DNA of 14,772 bases from an uncultured Lachnospiraceae bacterium (GTDB lineage: Bacteria > Bacillota > Clostridia > Lachnospirales > Lachnospiraceae), in contig CAJOQO010000216.1 of assembly GCA_905236545.1 (NCBI GenBank), positions 1 to 14,772 on the forward strand, in the 5' to 3' direction. Below, in pieces: positions 13,621-14,772 of the stretch; the stretch's first letter is position 1, and each line of letters starts with the position of its first letter. The translations under genes were made by a program, and so were the position numbers. The notes under the pieces are model-generated. The model saw nothing but the letters and a program-made list of their open reading frames with translations. It was not told where the DNA came from and searched no databases.

Positions 13621-14772
13621 ATGAAAGCAGAAAAAAACTACTCTCTTGGAATCGATATCGGCTCAACCACAGTGAAGGCCGCGATTCTCGGTGAACAGAA
13701 TGAACTTTTATTTGCCGATTACAGAAGGCATTACGCCGATATTCAGGGGACGCTGGCCGATCTGATCGAGGAAGCCATGAACAGACTCTCGGATCTGTCT
13801 GTAAGTCCCGTGATTACCGGCTCCGGAGGACTGACGCTTGCCGGTAATATGGACATTCCTTTCATTCAGGAAGTCGTAGCTGTTTCCAGCAGCCTGCAGG
13901 CGCATTCTCCCCAGACAGACGTGGCGATCGAGCTCGGCGGTGAGGACGCAAAGATTATCTATTTTGACCCCTCCGGAATCGACCAGCGCATGAACGGAAC
14001 GTGCGCGGGCGGCACGGGGTCCTTTATCGACCAGATGGCCTCCCTTCTGCAGACGGATGTGGCCGGTCTGAATGAGTACGCGAAGAGCTACAAGTCTCTC
14101 TATACGATCGCGGCCCGCTGCGGCGTTTTCGCGAAGTCCGACATCCAGCCGCTGATCAACGAGGGCGCCACAAAAGAAGACCTTGCCGCCTCCATCTTCC
14201 AGGCTGTCGTGAACCAGACGATCTCCGGCCTGGCCTGCGGCCGCCCGATCCGCGGCCACGTAGCATTTCTCGGAGGACCGCTGCATTTTCTGAGCGAGCT
14301 TCGGAACGCGTTTATCCGCACACTGAACCTGACTAAGGAGACAGCGATCATTCCGGAGAATTCCCATCTGTTTGCCGCGATCGGCTCCGCCATGAACGCG
14401 GACCGAACCGTATGCACACAGCTGTCAAAACTGATCCATACGCTCAGGAACGGCGTTCAGATCAGTTTCGAGGTTCCCCGGATGGAACCGCTTTTTTCCT
14501 CGGATGAGGAATACCGCAGTTTTGTAAGCAGGCAGAACCAGTACAATGTAAAAACCGCAGATCTTGAGACCTATTCCGGCAACTGCTATCTGGGCATCGA
14601 CGCAGGTTCCACCACGACAAAGGCAGCGCTTGTCTCCGAGGACGGCGAGCTGCTGTATTCTTTTTATTCCAATAACAACGGGAGTCCCCTGAATACTGCC
14701 ATTTCCGCTGTCAGGGAGATCTATTCCCTGATGCCGGAGGACGCGCAGATCGCCTGGTCATGTTCGACGGGG
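13621..14772 (+). CDS. 2-Hydroxyacyl-CoA dehydratase activase-type ATPase, tandem modules, 3' truncated
   Basis: The first 384 codons of a longer gene; the frame is open to the window edge. Two ASKHA (BadF/BadG/BcrA/BcrD, HgdC-like) ATPase modules are visible. The first starts with LGIDIGSTTVKAAI (9-22), the second with LGIDAGSTTTKAAL (near 325). The first module keeps both HgdC-type cysteines: C128 in NGTCAGGTGSFIDQMA and C167 in AARCGVFAKSDI. In HgdC these bind a [4Fe-4S] cluster between subunits and power ATP-driven electron transfer to 2-hydroxyacyl-CoA dehydratases. Large proteins with two activase modules followed by dehydratase-like domains (around 1,400 residues) are common in Clostridia; that this is one is inference, as the rest is off the edge. 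ATG at 13621 is preceded by GGGAAG. A good promoter lies upstream. Confidence 0.85.
   Translation, partial: MKAEKNYSLGIDIGSTTVKAAILGEQNELLFADYRRHYADIQGTLADLIEEAMNRLSDLSVSPVITGSGGLTLAGNMDIPFIQEVVAVSSSLQAHSPQTDVAIELGGEDAKIIYFDPSGIDQRMNGTCAGGTGSFIDQMASLLQTDVAGLNEYAKSYKSLYTIAARCGVFAKSDIQPLINEGATKEDLAASIFQAVVNQTISGLACGRPIRGHVAFLGGPLHFLSELRNAFIRTLNLTKETAIIPENSHLFAAIGSAMNADRTVCTQLSKLIHTLRNGVQISFEVPRMEPLFSSDEEYRSFVSRQNQYNVKTADLETYSGNCYLGIDAGSTTTKAALVSEDGELLYSFYSNNNGSPLNTAISAVREIYSLMPEDAQIAWSCSTG

Overview
The window looks like a chromosomal segment from an anaerobic clostridial Firmicute, most likely Lachnospiraceae or a close relative. The inference rests on strong AGGAGG-type ribosome binding sites, a Firmicutes-type short phosphoglycerate dehydrogenase, a tandem 2-hydroxyacyl-CoA dehydratase activase, the tgt-yajC pairing, and a base composition that looks slightly GC-rich. 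No mobile element, CRISPR array, rRNA or tRNA was seen. The content is mostly housekeeping metabolism.

Left block (1-2323): an SsnA-type amidohydrolase on the minus strand is divergently paired with a YheO/DauR-type PAS-HTH regulator on the plus strand. This layout suggests local regulation. Just beyond the amidohydrolase stop lies a dense group of nested inverted repeats (96-185).

Middle block (2324-10832, minus strand): transcription appears to run leuB, ilvD, ilvB, serA and then a GlgB-like gene. IlvD and IlvB overlap by ATGA and share the branched-chain amino acid pathway with LeuB. SerA follows ilvB by 38 bases, which ties serine synthesis to that unit. The GlgB-like protein keeps the branching-enzyme fold, but all three catalytic carboxylates are substituted and it has a long charged tail. 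This is the most interesting observation in the window. A perfect 19-bp hairpin separates it from the convergent regulator gene.

Right-middle (10833-12075): a divergent promoter region separates leuB from a plus-strand Lrp/AsnC-family regulator. The regulator has a long leader with mutually exclusive stems. It ends at a clear intrinsic terminator shared with the convergent yajC.

Right end (12076-14772): tgt (tRNA-guanine transglycosylase) and yajC (Sec translocon accessory protein) form a minus-strand pair. Divergent from tgt is the first 384 codons of a large 2-hydroxyacyl-CoA dehydratase activase-type protein with two ATPase modules, cut off by the window edge.
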